Source: Oikopleura dioica
Lineage: Eukaryota; Chordata; Appendicularia; Copelata; Oikopleuridae
Direction of reading: 5' to 3'
NCBI GenBank assembly: GCA_907165135.1
Contig: OU015566.1
Coordinates: forward strand, 9,160,157-9,224,156
DNA length: 64,000 nucleotides
Below, one piece after another: positions 45,536 to 59,065 of this stretch. Below the pieces are notes generated by a model. The model made no database searches and was not told the DNA's origin. It saw only the letters and a list, made by a program, of their open reading frames with translations. Numbering within the stretch: the first letter of the stretch is position 1; every line of letters begins with the position of its first letter. A program made the translations under genes and the position numbers.

Positions 45536-48500
45536 TTACTTGCTGCTCAGCTCCTCTTCGCAGAAGAATAAATTCAAATCCGAAAATGAATGAATCGAGC
45601 TTTTTTGTTTATTTTTAGTCGGCCTGTTTTCGTGAAATAAATTTTATTTTCCATATGTGTAAATGAGATAAATAAAGAATCATTATTCAATTGAAAGCTT
45701 TTAGCTGACAGGCTCGTTTTAAAAAAACACAGGTTAATTATTTAATTACGCGGGCTTTATTTAGAGACTGATTTCGAAAACAGTGAGTATTTTGATTAAA
45801 AAAATGGAAAATTTTTTTTCAATTCTTTTTGTTAACAACTATCAATCATTGGAAAATACGTTTACAACCGGCAAAATTGAAAGATTCAAGAAACGGAAAG
45901 CGGAAGAAATCCGCCGGAAATAAAATTTCCCCGGGCGTCTAACACGAATTTATTTCGCATTCTTCAATGTCACGCTCAATTTTCTCTCGCGTAAAACTAC
46001 GCTTTCGAACTCAGGCCCAAGTGTCTCTACCTTGTCATTCGTAGGAGATAACTTTCGTCGTTTTAACGTGTACAAAAGTAACTAATTACCGTTTGGCTCT
46101 TTGGCCATTTCCTGTCGCTCTTATCTTTGTCCATGGGTGAGTGGGTCAATAAAACAATTCATCTCTCCATAAGATTCAGTACTTATTCGTTCATAAAGCA
46201 ACGTGGTCCGAGTTTAATCCAGATTAAAAACAATCGAATGTTTCAATTTCATTTGGCATTACCGAGATGAACGATATTTTTCTTTAAATTATTCCAATTC
46301 GGTTTGATTCCGATTTTAATTGGATTCGAACGTGATCGTTCTCCTTTTTTCCGCAGATTTTAGATAATCAGCGACTTTGGACCCTGCTCTGGGATATCCC
46401 TTCCATTTCGACTACACGTCACATCCCCGAAGAGTGGATATCCTCCAACACGTCCCTCATCCCTTTTTCTTCATTATCAGAAAACTTCATCTACACTTGT
46501 AAATTATCACGTTTACGATTTGAAAAGTAGGACGTTTTGTCGTGGAACTTGGAAGTTTCAGCTTTGACCACTCAAAAGATCGAGTTCAACCCTTTTCTTG
46601 CAAGTTTTTCACTATCTGCAAGTTTATTATCACAGGCAGGCGAGTGTTGACGCAAAATGTTGGTTTCTTGAAAAGGCGACTAAGGAGATAGCAGATGCTT
46701 TTCCATTTCTTTCAAAAATAAATTGATGATTAAAAAGAGAAATAAGTGACGAAGAAGGACTCTTATCACGGTTTCAAAAAGTGGGATGATGACGAATTAT
46801 ATCATTACTGTAATTTTACGGAATGAAATTTCGCACCAAAACGTGACTAAAAATGACCGAGAAAAAAAAAGCGAAATTACGACAAAACCGCCCCAATTTA
46901 GGAATGGACTTTTGAGCGTCGTGATTCTGGCCACAGAGTAGAATTGCGGAATTTTGCGCAATTTGGACTGCGAGTCGTCTAGACCTGGAATTTTCTAGAG
47001 CAAAACAGATGGCCCGTGATCGCAAGATTAGTCCGGTCTGTTGTGGTAAAAGTGCTGACCCACGGGAAATTTTTGAGGAAAAGACAGCCAACGCAGTTCT
47101 TTTCTGGTTAGAAAAATGGGCACGTGGATCAGATTTTGGTAACACATTTTTGGACTCGCTCCGATCGTCCTGTAGTTCTCTATAAAAATGCTGCCTTAGT
47201 AGGCGTATCGATGAAATCTTTAAATGAGGGGTTATTTTCTCAACGCTTCTCGATCAAAATCATAACTCGCATAGCCAGTGATTCCCGCGAATTGAACTTG
47301 TCTTTTTCAAATACCTCGGTCAGATTCTAGCTCATTATCAAACATGTGCGCGACTGTAATTACGCTTCTGACGTTTTCTGATAGCTGTAATTGCGGTCGA
47401 TGGAAGGAACTCGCCTGTTGCAGCCTTTATTCGATTCGAAATTTGATTAATCAAATTGATTTATCAAGACATTTCATATCAAATTGACAGAACGCAAAAA
47501 CGCTGGCGCTAGAATGCAGAGTGTTCGTTTTGTGATATTTTCTCGCGTTCTCAGGAATTTTAAAGACCCTCTTTTACCGAGTTTTCACGTTTATTTCGAC
47601 TCCCGTCAAGATTATGCTTTGTAAACAGCTTTAGACGATTTACGAATACAAAATCTTAACACTCTTCTTTCTCATCTTTTTCTAAGAGAGAGTTAAATTT
47701 TGGGTTCGGGAAAGGGTTAGGGGTACCCTTAAAAAGCAGAAGAACCGATAAGCTTTGAATATTATCGCTCCTTATTCTGAATCCCTTCAGATTTGATCTT
47801 CAGGTCAGACTTGTTTCAAAGAACCCTGATTAGACCCTCCATGAAAAAATATTTTTCAATCATTCAAACTCGCGGAGCGATTAACCCCCGTGATTCGTTC
47901 ATATTCGCGCGAATTCTAGCGCACGTTCCAGTTAATCTCTCGCTGCACTTTGCGACCGCAGATTGGACTCACTCATCAGATTTTCGCCTTTAACGCGAGC
48001 TGTCTTCCACTCAGCCCTTGGCGAGGATGCGAAATCGAATGAATAATAATTGAATAATTCGCGAAATCGAGACGATAAAAATGCCCACTCTAAACTCGGC
48101 GGCTCTGACAGCCCCGTGGTTTTTAAAGTTGAAATATTCCTCAAGTCAGGGGAACGAAAACGAATATTAATGAGAGGGCGAACTTTCATTATCTACCCAA
48201 AGCGAATTCCTCGAAAATTCATAAATTCTCGGTGAAGTCAAACTACGACGGCTAGGGTTAGTAAATTCACTCTTCTACTGATGTTGCTCCGAAATAACTT
48301 CCAAGCGGGAAAAGTAGCTTGAACCCTTGATTAGGTATTTCAAATGCGGTCTTTTAGGAACCCTTTCTTTCGTTTGAGAGAAAGAAACTCGCTTTCACAT
48401 TAATGTTTCCCTTGAAAGTTAACCATGAGAAGAATGGTCAAGAGCATTCTAAAGATGATCCTCTCTCCTCAAGTCGCAATTTCGCAGAGAGATCGAAAAA

Positions 48501-48924
48501 CGCGCCTTATCTCGGCGCGACGTGAAAACAAACTGTACGTCTAGTATTTTCGAACAAGTTTCTGTTTCCGCTGCGACCGCGCCGCTCTCACTTGAGACTG
48601 ATAAATATTTTTCTCTTATCATCTCTCTTTAATTTGATTGATCAAGGGGACGCACGTTGTTTGGACGTCAAGGCCGAAATTTTGCCCAGCGAAGCCGAAT
48701 TTTCATTATCATCAAAAGGGCCATCAAGCAAAAAATAACGAGATAAGAAAAACGAAAACAAGGAAGATATATTCCTCTGAGTGTCGAACTCGTAATCGAA
48801 CTTGAATGACCGGAAGAAAGCAAAGACAATATTTGACGCCAAAATTTTCGAAGACTTTTTTGTGTTTTCGAGGAAAAGGTGAAGGCAACATCTTCACATT
48901 TAAATTAAACAAAGGACACTTATA
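45536..48924. other. no gene seen
   Basis: Several scattered frames under 110 codons occur without domains, splice partners or good starts. No RNA gene or strong repeat was found by eye. Confidence 0.4.
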
Positions 48925-49152
48925 TTAATGCGGAATGCTTCGGAAAGGGCGATTAAGGCTGGTTTCATCTTCAATTTGGCGGTCAATCACATTCGTCGCC
49001 AATGAGAGTAAATGACAAACCGTGGCGGTTGGATTAGCCAAATCGCCCGTTTGTCTTTCTTCTCCGCCGAATCGCCTTCCGAGACACGTTTTTCGGGCCC
49101 TTTCAACGCCACTTATCCAAATAAACCAAAAAAGAAACATTGTTTTTGACAT
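48925..49152 (-). CDS. possible small secreted protein
   Basis: A 75-codon frame starts at ATG 49152. It opens with a hydrophobic leader (MSKTMFLFWFIWISG), continues RARKTCLGRRFGGEERQTGD and ends RPFRSIPH. Codon use looks more like the window's real exons than the AT-rich surroundings. Two cysteines, no recognised family. It could be chance. Confidence 0.3.
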   Translation of the reverse strand: MSKTMFLFWFIWISGVERARKTCLGRRFGGEERQTGDLANPTATVCHLLSLATNVIDRQIEDETSLNRPFRSIPH

Positions 49153-52100
49153 GATTGGATGATTTGGACAGGGCTTTTTCGGACCTTCAAAAATCGTAAC
49201 ATCAGTCAACTTGGATCCCAGGATCTGTGAACTTTTCCTGTCAACAAGAATGATATGGTTAAGTTAGAGTTAAACTCCTTCAGAGAGTTGTATCATCACG
49301 TGAACATCATCGAGAATGCCGAAGAAGACAACCGCTTTTGTAAGAATCGATCATTCTCGATCATCAATTCAAGCCGACTCGATAATCGAAAAGTATCATT
49401 TTTTTTTCTTTGAACTTGAAAAGACGAAAAGACGCTATCCGAAGTTCCCTTTGTGAGCTCTGAAAAACTGCAGTATCAGCGATACTTTCTCAAGGGATTT
49501 TAGAGCCGCATTAATCAACTGGAGCCTGGGGAGGAATTAAGATAACTCTGAGCTTTCGTTTAGCTCGATATCTTCGCTTTGCTCCTGTAACGTTTCTGGT
49601 CGTTCCAGTATCTACCTTTTCTCCTTTTCTAAGTTCAGAAATGCGCCAGACTAAACGAGGTTAAACCGTAAGCACGTTAGATTTGTTGCTTCTTGAATCA
49701 GATAGACTTGAAGTTACCCTCCGCAAGAACAACGCAGACAGGTGCCAGGACGAGGCAAACTTGAATCCAAATTGTAATCGGATAGGAATTCTAGAGCCGC
49801 TTCGAAATTGCGTCATGAGCGTGCCCAAACGCATGCGGCATGCCTTTACCGGTTTACTAACCGAGGTCGTCGTAGTTTGACTTCAAGAAAATCCGTTAAA
49901 ATGGACCTGTAGGAAGCGTCTGACTAGCAAGTTTCTCGTCCATTTCCGGTAGACACACTTTAGAAATTCCTTGCTTTCCGGCGGGAAGTAGAGTTTTTGC
50001 CCTGCCGCCTTAGCTTGTCAGCTTCGCGATTCAAGGTTAAAGTCAACACGGGGTCATCAATGATTTTCTGACTCGGTCGCTTCTCGGCAAAACCGCGAAG
50101 ATGAAAACAGTAGCTCAAACGAAATCTACCGCGGTGAAGATGCGTGGTGCGAAGCGGCTAATTCTGATTTTGCAGGGAAAATCAAGGGGAAAGAGGTTTG
50201 GTTGAGCTTGTTTTGTTTAAAAGGCGCATTAGGACAGCTAGGCCAAGTTTACATGTGACTAGTATATGGTGATTGAAGATGAGCAAGGGTTTAGTCAGAA
50301 ATTCGAGAAATGCGATGAGTTTTACGAACAATAATCCATCAATGGCAGTCTTATAATGAACGAATTATGTAGAAAAAATGATGAATTCTTTAAAAGATAA
50401 AACAATGCTTCTGATGTCTTTTTCATAATCCGCCATTTTCTAGCGCTCGTAATTTCACGTTCCGAAGCCCCAGTCCGATGAATTAGCCGAATAAAATTCT
50501 TTATGCTCGCATGTTTCCGGTAATTCAGCGAAATGCAGAATTTAACGCTTGTAACGAAAATCGCGGACCGATGAAAAAAAGGCGTGGATTTGTCGTTGTT
50601 TCAAATTTTATCGGAAAGTGCGACTGTTTTTGTCAATTTTGTTTTGATGAGCGGCGAAGATCGCGCGAAATATTTCTCAATTAAATTAGCGCCGCCGATA
50701 TATTTTGGCCAAATATTCAAAAGCTCGATTATTCTGATCATCGCCAAATAAACTTGAAATTCGAAATTGCATCTTGCCGCTCCTTGACTGTGCCACGTAG
50801 GTAGCGGCTTCCGGGGAAGTTCACTTTTAGAAAAAAAGGGGCAGGATAGTTGATTTAGCAAGTGTCAGAACAGGCACTTTCAAGAACCGGTTGGAAGGGA
50901 AAGAGCAAGAAATCAAAATCCGACCTTTTTAAGAAATTATTTTCCTTAAATTTTCAGCTAAAATCCTGATAAAATTTTATTGATAATAATATTTTCATGA
51001 TTTGTATATTAATTGATATTTATACTTTCGAGAAGAAAAAAGAATTCTACAGCTGTTTTTAAAGCTTCAAATCATATAAAAATGAATGAATCTAAAAAAA
51101 CGGAATTATTGGTTTTTGAAATGATTACTTTTTTCTGAAAAAAATAATTGTAAAAATTATCTACGAAAAAATAAGTTTGATCAAATTTCCCTTTTTAAAG
51201 TGACAAAAACATAATATGAATTTAGATATTTAAGACTCTTTAATATATTTTTTTGAATTGTAAAAATTGAATTTTCGAATTCGTAAGACCACTTTTTTGC
51301 ATGGTAAAAATCTATGTTTCCCAAGAAAAATATACAACCAAGCCTGTAGCAGCGAGTGACAAAAGAAAAGAGATCTTCATCGTTTTCGATTTATATAAAG
51401 CTAGTATTTATGATAAACCGAAAATATATTTCTCGTGTGTTCTTTCTTTGTCAGTTCTTTTTTCGTTCTCTGTGGAGTTCTGCTGCTACTCAAAAAGGTG
51501 GAAAAAGCACGGAAGGGCTTATTTTGAATCAATGAAGAAGAAAGTAAGAAATTGCTGGTCGAGAGTCGCGTCAATGACGATCGCGACCACTCGCGGCTTT
51601 GGCTCAAGAGCGCCGCGCAGCACGGCGCGGACTAGACGGAGCCAGTGAGTTAAAAATGACGAGAAACAGAAAGGAAAGAAAAGATTGCGAAGACTTCAAA
51701 TTCACGGTGAAGAACAAGAAAGTATACGAAGAAGGACGTTGATCATAAGTTATTCATAACGTATCATTACTGGTCTTGGACCGATTAATTAATCCGGATT
51801 TGTTTTTACTTAGAATTTGGCCTCAAATTTGAAGAATCCCCCTTTTTACGAAGGAAAAATATTACGCTAAAATTCTTCTTTTGGGCGAATGCCTCCTTTG
51901 AGGAAAAAAAGTTCCAGTCTAAAATCAAGAAATATAAGATATGCAGAAATATGACAAGTTCACAAGTTCTTATCTTGTCATTTTTGAAAATTCGACGTGT
52001 TTGAATTTACAGTATCTTGGCTGTTGGACAGTATCGCCTCATCTTTTTGGAACGTTTTTCCGAACTTTTGGTCAATGAAATCTAAGCGCTCTTTTAGCTG

Positions 52101-52567
52101 TGAAATTTCGTGAGCTTTAAATATAATTTCACAATTTTAAAATTAAAATCAAATTCAAATTAAGTAAGGTGGGATTAACGCCGGGCTAATGACGCAAAAT
52201 GAACAAGATACAGATATTTATCTCAGCAGTTGCCGGGTTAACTTTTCGCAACTTTGTTTACATGATTACTTACGCTTTTAGCCGATTAATAAATCACTTT
52301 GTTTTACTCACGACTATCATGATTTCATGATTTGAGTGCAAAAAGTCACCTCGGCCTACTTGTAGATGGCGTCTATTGAGCAATTAATTGAAGCGAGAAT
52401 GGTTGAATCCTGCTGTTTTAGAAAAAGGGGGCTTGCAACTGGAGTTAACCTGAGAAAGCCGCGCTCATCAAGCTGGATGAAAATTAGATTGCCCAACAAG
52501 AAACCTTCACGCGCAGATGATCCCTTACTGGAAGCCCAACTTAATCTTAAGGTTTTTACTCACTTAC
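49153..52567. other. no supported gene
   Basis: A 115-codon ATG frame at 51301-51648 has one hydrophobic stretch and then a basic tail, and a GTAAGA donor-like site inside. It shows no domain or partner exon. The remainder is AT-rich. Confidence 0.4.
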
Positions 52568-52691
52568 CATTTCGTGGCATCACGTGACTCAGAGTCAACG
52601 TGCAGGAAACACCGAGAGCGACGAAAACGGACAGAAAGAATGCGCTTTTGAAGAAGGATTCCAGCCTGTCGAAAATGTGAAAAGAGGACAT
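52568..52691 (-). CDS. possible first exon of a membrane or secreted protein
   Basis: ATG at 52691 opens MSSFHIFDRLESFFKSAFFL then SVFVALGVSCTLTLSHVMPR, and the frame ends at a strong donor (AATG|GTAAGTGAG). The hydrophobic segment could be a signal anchor. Its pattern (LSVxxALxxxC) faintly recalls the N-terminus of signal peptidase subunit SPCS3, but no downstream exon with that protein's body was found, so no name is given. Confidence 0.35.
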
Positions 52692-55600
52692 CTGTATGCT
52701 AACTTTAATTGGTGGGCTTTCGCGGGAAACGTACCGCAGAAAACGAGTTAGAAAGTTGCTTTTATTTTCCAGAAAGATGTCTTTTTTTAACCTCTTTGCG
52801 CAAAAAGCCCTCTTTTTTGGCAATTATCCTTTTTTTTCTTAAAAAACAATTTTATTGCCTCATTTGTTTGTTCAAAAATTTTCGCTTCCGAAATCGTTGA
52901 AATCATTAAAATAACAATTTAGTATCTCCCGATCAAAAACTCGTACCGCTTCATTTCAGTCCATCAATTTGCTGTGAACGATATTTTCCGTAGCTAGAAA
53001 ACCCGTATCATTTCACGAAAGAGCCGCATCAAAACGAGACTTTCATCTTGAAGAATTAACGCCGCGGCAGGTGACTGCTCCGATAATAGCGCAGCGGGGG
53101 CTCACAGACGCAGATTTGTTTTATTTAAAAAAAATCCATTCAAGGAATTTTAGAGACTCAATTTTTGAATTATAAAAAATCACGATCTTTTATTATAACT
53201 TCCTCAATAAAATGAGACACATTTTTTTTAGAGTTTTTACAAGATAAAGCGTGAAATTTCAAAGCGAAAAGGATGACGAGCGGAAGGCGATTTGTTTGCG
53301 TTGTTTAGGGGCTTTATCGCACCTCGGAAAATGCGCGTTACGTGGAATGGAATCAGATTCTAATGGATTTAAATTCGAACGTTACTTCACCTTATCTGTC
53401 TTTTCTCTCAAAATAACTCGAATTTTAACTGAACGAAAAGCCACGAAAAACCTTTGACCCTTTGACTCAAGAACTTTTGTTAAAAAAAAAATAGACAGAT
53501 AACAATTAAGAAAGGAATTCTAGCTTCAAATTCTAGCGTTTGTGTTATCCTACCATGAAAAACTCAGCTTTGAATACCGTTCTTGCTCAACCTGAGAAGA
53601 GTCGAAATTAAGGTAGTTCTAAGAAAAGCCAAAACCAAAAGGGCCTTTTGTCCTGGGCGGTTTTTGGGCAAAATACCACCAGGTCAGCAATCCAGTAAAT
53701 ATTTAGAGAAGAGATGGAAAACAGAGACATTTTCATTTTTAGTTTATTATTTAATTTAGGCTTGCATAACGCGCCACACGTTCTAAGCCTTAACTTATCG
53801 TGAATGACAATAGTTTCGAGAAGGTGTCTTAGATAGGTTATAACTTACAGCGCGAAATTGCGAACAAGCGGATATACAGCTAGAAAGTCAGCAGCACTTC
53901 CCAGGGATTGATTTAGAAGAACTCTTTGTTCAGAAAAAAAGTGATCTTACTTTCTCACCGATTTTATCTTCATTTATGACAGTAAAAGGAACACCAGTAA
54001 ACTTAACGGAAAGTATGATCCACTGTACTAAAGTGATCTATTAAATCCTTATGAAAAATATCAAATTTCCCCCAAAAGTCCCTTCAAATTGTCATCCCCG
54101 GTAAAGTCCCTTAATTCTACGCACTGTAAGTTCGTCTTTTCATGACTATCATTGGGCAACAAAGTTTTGTTTGAAAATACGCTGAGGCGACGTTATTTCT
54201 AAATCTGGACTTTTTCGTTTCATCCCGTATGCTAATCAACTTGCCAGTCGTTGAATATCCGACTCGTTCAAATTAACTCAACACGGCTCAGAAATAATGA
54301 CCACCTCATTCCCCTTATCTCCTCAACTAAGAGCCTTAGCAATCTTGAATTCATAAATTATCAAAGATTGCAATTGACCAAATAGGCGTGAAAAAATTGA
54401 CGAACTGAAATGACGATTCTTTGAAAAGCGCTTCGCCAGTGGACTTGTGACAATCAAGGTGTCATTTTTGTCCATAATTAATTTATCCGCTCTTTCTTTT
54501 CTTATTCATTCCGGCTTCGGCAGCGGAAGACGATTAAATCGCCTGACAAACGGAGCGGTTTTCGACAATTTTCCTGATGAAAAACGTGGTGGTGTTTCTT
54601 CAAGAACCCGGCGAAATTTGCACATTTCCGAAAATCGAGGAAAATCAAAATTTTTGATGAATTGTCGATCGTTTAGGCGGGCAACTGAGAATGACTGGAT
54701 TAGCTTGGGCGATGTTATTCAAGCTGACGTTGGCCGAGCTTGTCCCAAATTGAATTGGTGGATGGTAAGTTCGAGCAAAAATTAATTTCTTCTGCAGCTG
54801 CGCTTGTGTGTCTTCTACTTCTTATCAAAATGCACTTCGGAAACATCTGCCCGCTCCACAAAAAAACTTACTTCGAGCTACGTGGAGGCAATTTTCAAAT
54901 CAAATTAAAGAACCTGTTCCAAACTCGAAATGGCTTGAAATTTGGGAAATCTTCGACGAGCCGGGCGGACTTTAGCTCATGTAGATCATTTGAGGAGCGG
55001 TTATAATCTCCTGAACATTTGATAATATTTTAGATGTCGTGAAACAGTTCTATGAAATTTCCATAATACAAATATTGAATAATTATAAATTATAATAGAT
55101 TTTTATTAATTTTAATTTTAATATTATTTTTTTAATTTTATTTAATTAATAATTATAAAAAATGATTATTATAATTTATAATAATTATTTTTTAAAATTA
55201 ATTTAATTAACAAAGTATTATATTTTCGCTTCCTCAATGATTTAATGAAAAATGAGGCGTCGAAAATGAGTTATCTCAGACGGCAAATCCATCATTCTAA
55301 TTCTTTCGCTGGTCGCTGGTAACCTTCGTTTTTCCATTCGGCCAAGTTTGCGCGACCGCGAATTTGAATGTTATCGACGACAATTGTGACAATTGTGAAA
55401 TTCGCATTTAGACTTCGTTTTCGTTTTTTTTTTCTTATTTGCAGATTTTTGCGAGGAGGTTTTTAAGCTGACTTTTGAGCGTAATGTATTTTGGAGCGGA
55501 AGGTGATGAGCGGCGTCCAAAATGAGCGCTCTAAAAAGGATGGTGAAAAATAACTTTGGAAGCTGTAAAATCCGCGCGTGGCGGAAAATTGAACAATCGC

Positions 55601-56183
55601 CGCGGAAGGCCACTTTCCGCCAAAATCGCTCTCGCTACTGTTTCTGCTTTGACCTGGCCTTAATTCGCGAAAATCCACGGAGCAGGCGAAATTGCGCCCG
55701 AGAAAGCTGCCCAGTGATAATTTATCGTTCAACACGTTCTCGATGACAATTGGCATGCGACGCAAACGATTGTTGATCGCTCGGCAGAAATTCTAGCTGT
55801 TTAAAAAAACAGCGGCTGACAATGAGTGTTCTAGCAAAAGTGAAGGCGATTTTTTAAGAACGGCAAAGCCGCTCTTTTGTTTCGACTTTGTTAAAGCCGC
55901 TACGCGGCTTTTTATTTTAATATTGTGAAATGCTAATTGAGGTCTACAACCTTAACTTTTGAATTGAAGAGTGAGCAAGGTTTCGAATTTGCGGTGCTCA
56001 TTTCACTTTTTAGAAGCCCGTACAAACTCGATTACAACGCGCGGCAGACGAAAAAGGAGGTTTATCTTGTGTGGTCAAGTGAACCCTTGCAAAATCGCGG
56101 TTCTGCTATTTATATGCGACACAGCTTTCTTGCAATAGAATAAATTATTCTAGCTCCAGTTTTCGGCAATTTTTCAAAAGCTG
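52692..56183. other. gene-poor, with a strongly AT-rich block
   Basis: 55070-55215 is almost pure A/T, with inverted runs (AATTATAA, TTATAATT, TTAATTAA). A frame at 54447 looks like a signal peptide but has no ATG. Nothing else can be supported. Confidence 0.45.
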
Positions 56184-56256
56184 CGCCCGATGTGGGACTC
56201 GAACCCACGACCGTTGGATTAAAAGTCCAACGCTCTACCGACTGAGCTAACCGGGC
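56184..56256 (-). tRNA. tRNA-Lys (TTT)
   Basis: On the minus strand, the acceptor stem GCCCGGT pairs with ATCGGGC, followed by discriminator G. The D arm is GCTCAGTCGGTAGAGC. The anticodon stem-loop is TTGGACTTTTAATCCAA, with anticodon TTT at 56221-56223. The T arm is TGGGTTCGAGTCCCA. It is 73 nt long with no intron, and A and B boxes are intact. Confidence 0.97.
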
Positions 56257-58681
56257 TCGAGGGACCGCCCTGAACGATGGCAATAGATTTTGTAGCCCGT
56301 GGGCGCGAGCGAGCTCCGACCTCGTTTACGCTCGGTTCGCTAAAGAAATGAGACGGATGTTTTTATGAAGCGATCCATTTTATAAAATCTCATCTCCTTG
56401 GATGCTCTTAAGAAAGCGTGGTGGAGAGATTCTTGTGAAATGAGCACATTCCAAGGTTTGAACAGATTCGTTAATAAATCTTGATCCGACGCCAGTGAGA
56501 AAACGAAGATCGATTAAAATTCTAGCGCTTTCTAAGTTGAGTAAAAACGCGCAACTAAGAGAGCACGTAGAAAAAAGAAAAACTGCTAGAAAACGAGGAA
56601 GAGGCAGAAAACGAGAGAAGAAGAACAAAGTCACCTGCATCTTTAGAAGAAAATGAGTCGAGTTGTTTATTGAGCACTTTGTTGTTTTTCATTGTTTTAC
56701 GGTGCTCAAGATTCTCACGCTTCTCTTCACCAAGTCTTACAGTCGTGTTTTTACATTGAGCTTTGATCTCTTCGTTTTCAAATTAGCTTAAAAACAGTTT
56801 ATTTCAATTTTTTAATTTAAAAAAAATTACGATTCTGTCTACATTTTTTCGAACACAATTTGACCTTCAATTTCAAATTGATGATCAAAAGTTGCCATTG
56901 GAAAGATTCGTCTGAGACGTCGTTAATTAGACAGCCCGTCATTCTAATTGGCTCCATTTTCGTAAAAATGCTATTCCAAATTAGATTCTCTTCTCAGAAG
57001 CAGACATAAATGACAAATTTTTGACGAACAGACAAGTTTTCTTCGCAGAGTTCTAGATTGCCACTTGGCTCCTGCTTGCTAATAATCGACTAATGACGAG
57101 GATTCAATCAATGATTAGCATACTCCTAGGATTATCAAAAATTAAAATTGGCAAATCGCTCACTTGCCGTGTCCTTCGTTGAATAACCCTCGATCGAAGC
57201 TACTCAGTATGCGTTACTGTCTGCCCGGTTGTGCTTGTCTTCCGGATGCAGGCCAACAAGTTCAACTCAAAAAGGTCCCACGTTAAGGCCCTCTCCTTTT
57301 TATTAACTTCGAGTTCTTTGTGTGTGGCTGCCCCTTATGACAGGCCGCTCCTTGAAGCAGTCACTTAGCATTGTCACCCACTCAAGTCCCAATAGTTCTA
57401 GTAATAAACAACCCCGTCCCTTCTTCTGAGAAAATGATGGTTTTCCTTGAACATCTCTCCCTGTGTTTTTCAAATTGCCACGTAAATTTCTGCCGCACAC
57501 TTTCCAAAATGAAGTTCGGCATGTTTCGAGAGCACCCTGAGCAAATGAAAACCACTCCTTCCGATTTTGTCACTTAGGTGGATTGAATACGAAAAACATT
57601 TTTCCATGAAAAGGCTTTTTGAACTTGGACCGAGGAAACGATTTGACCATGGAAAAATATGTTCCCGACAGTTTGGCGCATATAGCCTCAATATTTTTAA
57701 ATTCATGTTGGAACAATCTCCGGCCAAATAAATGCGAAACTAAACAAGTCAAAATCATGTTCAGGCTGTGATACTTTTTTATGATAAAAGCTCTCTAAAA
57801 GCTCGAAAGACTGAGAATATATTATCGAAATATGCTCTGCCAATTCTTTATCAGTGGCGATAAGAGGCACTGTTTACGCAGATATTTTTTTCTGGAGCCT
57901 CCTTAGCCAAAAGTCTAACTATTTTGAAAGCATTTCAAGTCTGTTCTAAAAATGCAAGTTGTACAATACAGTTTTACGAACTACAAAGGACAGGCAACAG
58001 ACAAGAACTTGCCTCATGCCAATTTTATGTCGCTCTGAAAGGACTTCAACGTGAGCAGGTTAAATGGTTAAAAGCACAATTTGTTTTCTTTCGGCGGGCG
58101 CTCCTTCAATCGAATTTATTAGTGAATTAACATCAGGTTATGATCAATTAGGAGGCAATTTTCAAGCTGAGTTTGATTGTTGAGCAGATCAATAAATAAA
58201 ACTACCTGCAGCAGATGTTTAATCCTCTAAAATGTGTTCAATGAATTTATTAACAATGTTTTTCCGTGTGTTCTTGCTTTGTTTTTGTGTTTCAGCGTTC
58301 TTGCACTGGAATCATAAGTACTGTAGGTAGTCACTCTTAATTATCATGGGAAAGCTGAGTCACTAGAAATTGGCGTTCCGGCAGGTGTCTTCTGGGCCGA
58401 ACAGAAGAGATTAAGAAGCGTTGAGTGACTCTGAATCAATTGAAATTTCTGAAGAAGCGCAGAAGCCATTGTTGAGAATAAAATGCCAGAGTACACACCA
58501 CTGCCATAATTTGTTTAAGAAAATAATCCAGAGAATCAAAACTCGAAAGGAAAACTCAAAACGAAAGCGGAAAAAAGCAAGGTAAGAGATTTTAGTGTTT
58601 ACGCAACGTCAGATGCAATCGTCAGGAAACATAAGCGTTTATAAAGATTAGATTGCCTTTGTGCATGGGCAATAATCTTAA
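56257..58681. other. no gene seen
   Basis: Only short frames without domains on both strands between 56380 and 58130. None has a convincing start and splice pattern. Confidence 0.4.
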
Positions 58682-59061
58682 GGAGGGGGTCGACGAGAAT
58701 CGGGATTTCCGTGACCAAAAATGCGGGAAAACCTGATCAGATAGGCAAAATCTGAATTTACTTGCAAAAAGAAAAGGGTTGAAAAAATTAACCGGCGAGA
58801 AGTAGAAAAAATTTTGCCCAGAAAAAATCGGTCAAAAATGCCGTCAAAGTAGGGGCATTTTCGCGAAAATGCACCAAAAATAGTCATTTTTTTTACATTT
58901 TTGTTCATTTGACCCCTTAAATCTTATTTTTATCGAATGATTTTAGGCTCAACAGATTCGTGAGGATCTGAGGATTCCAAAAATATAAGATTCAGACACA
59001 GACCATGTGTATACGCAAAATTACGATCACCTCTGAAAAAATTCTCGTCGACCCCCCCCCC
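58682..59061. mobile_element. 380-bp TTAA-flanked MITE
   Basis: It starts GGAGGGGGTCGACGAGAAT and ends with its inverse (ATTCTCGTCGACCCCC...). TTAA flanks it at 58678-58681 and 59062-59065. It has no coding capacity. It shares the 59062 TTAA with the next element. Confidence 0.82.
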
Positions 59062-59065
59062 TTAA

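Noticed and set aside
51301-51648. 115-codon ATG frame with one hydrophobic segment and a basic tail
   Set aside because: No family, no partner exon, and the C-terminal part reads across a donor-like GTAAGA; support is too weak for a gene call.
54447-54890. Secreted peptide precursor with a hydrophobic start, dibasic sites and a possible 33-nt intron
   Set aside because: The frame begins with GTG, has no ATG after the preceding stop, and no upstream exon was found.
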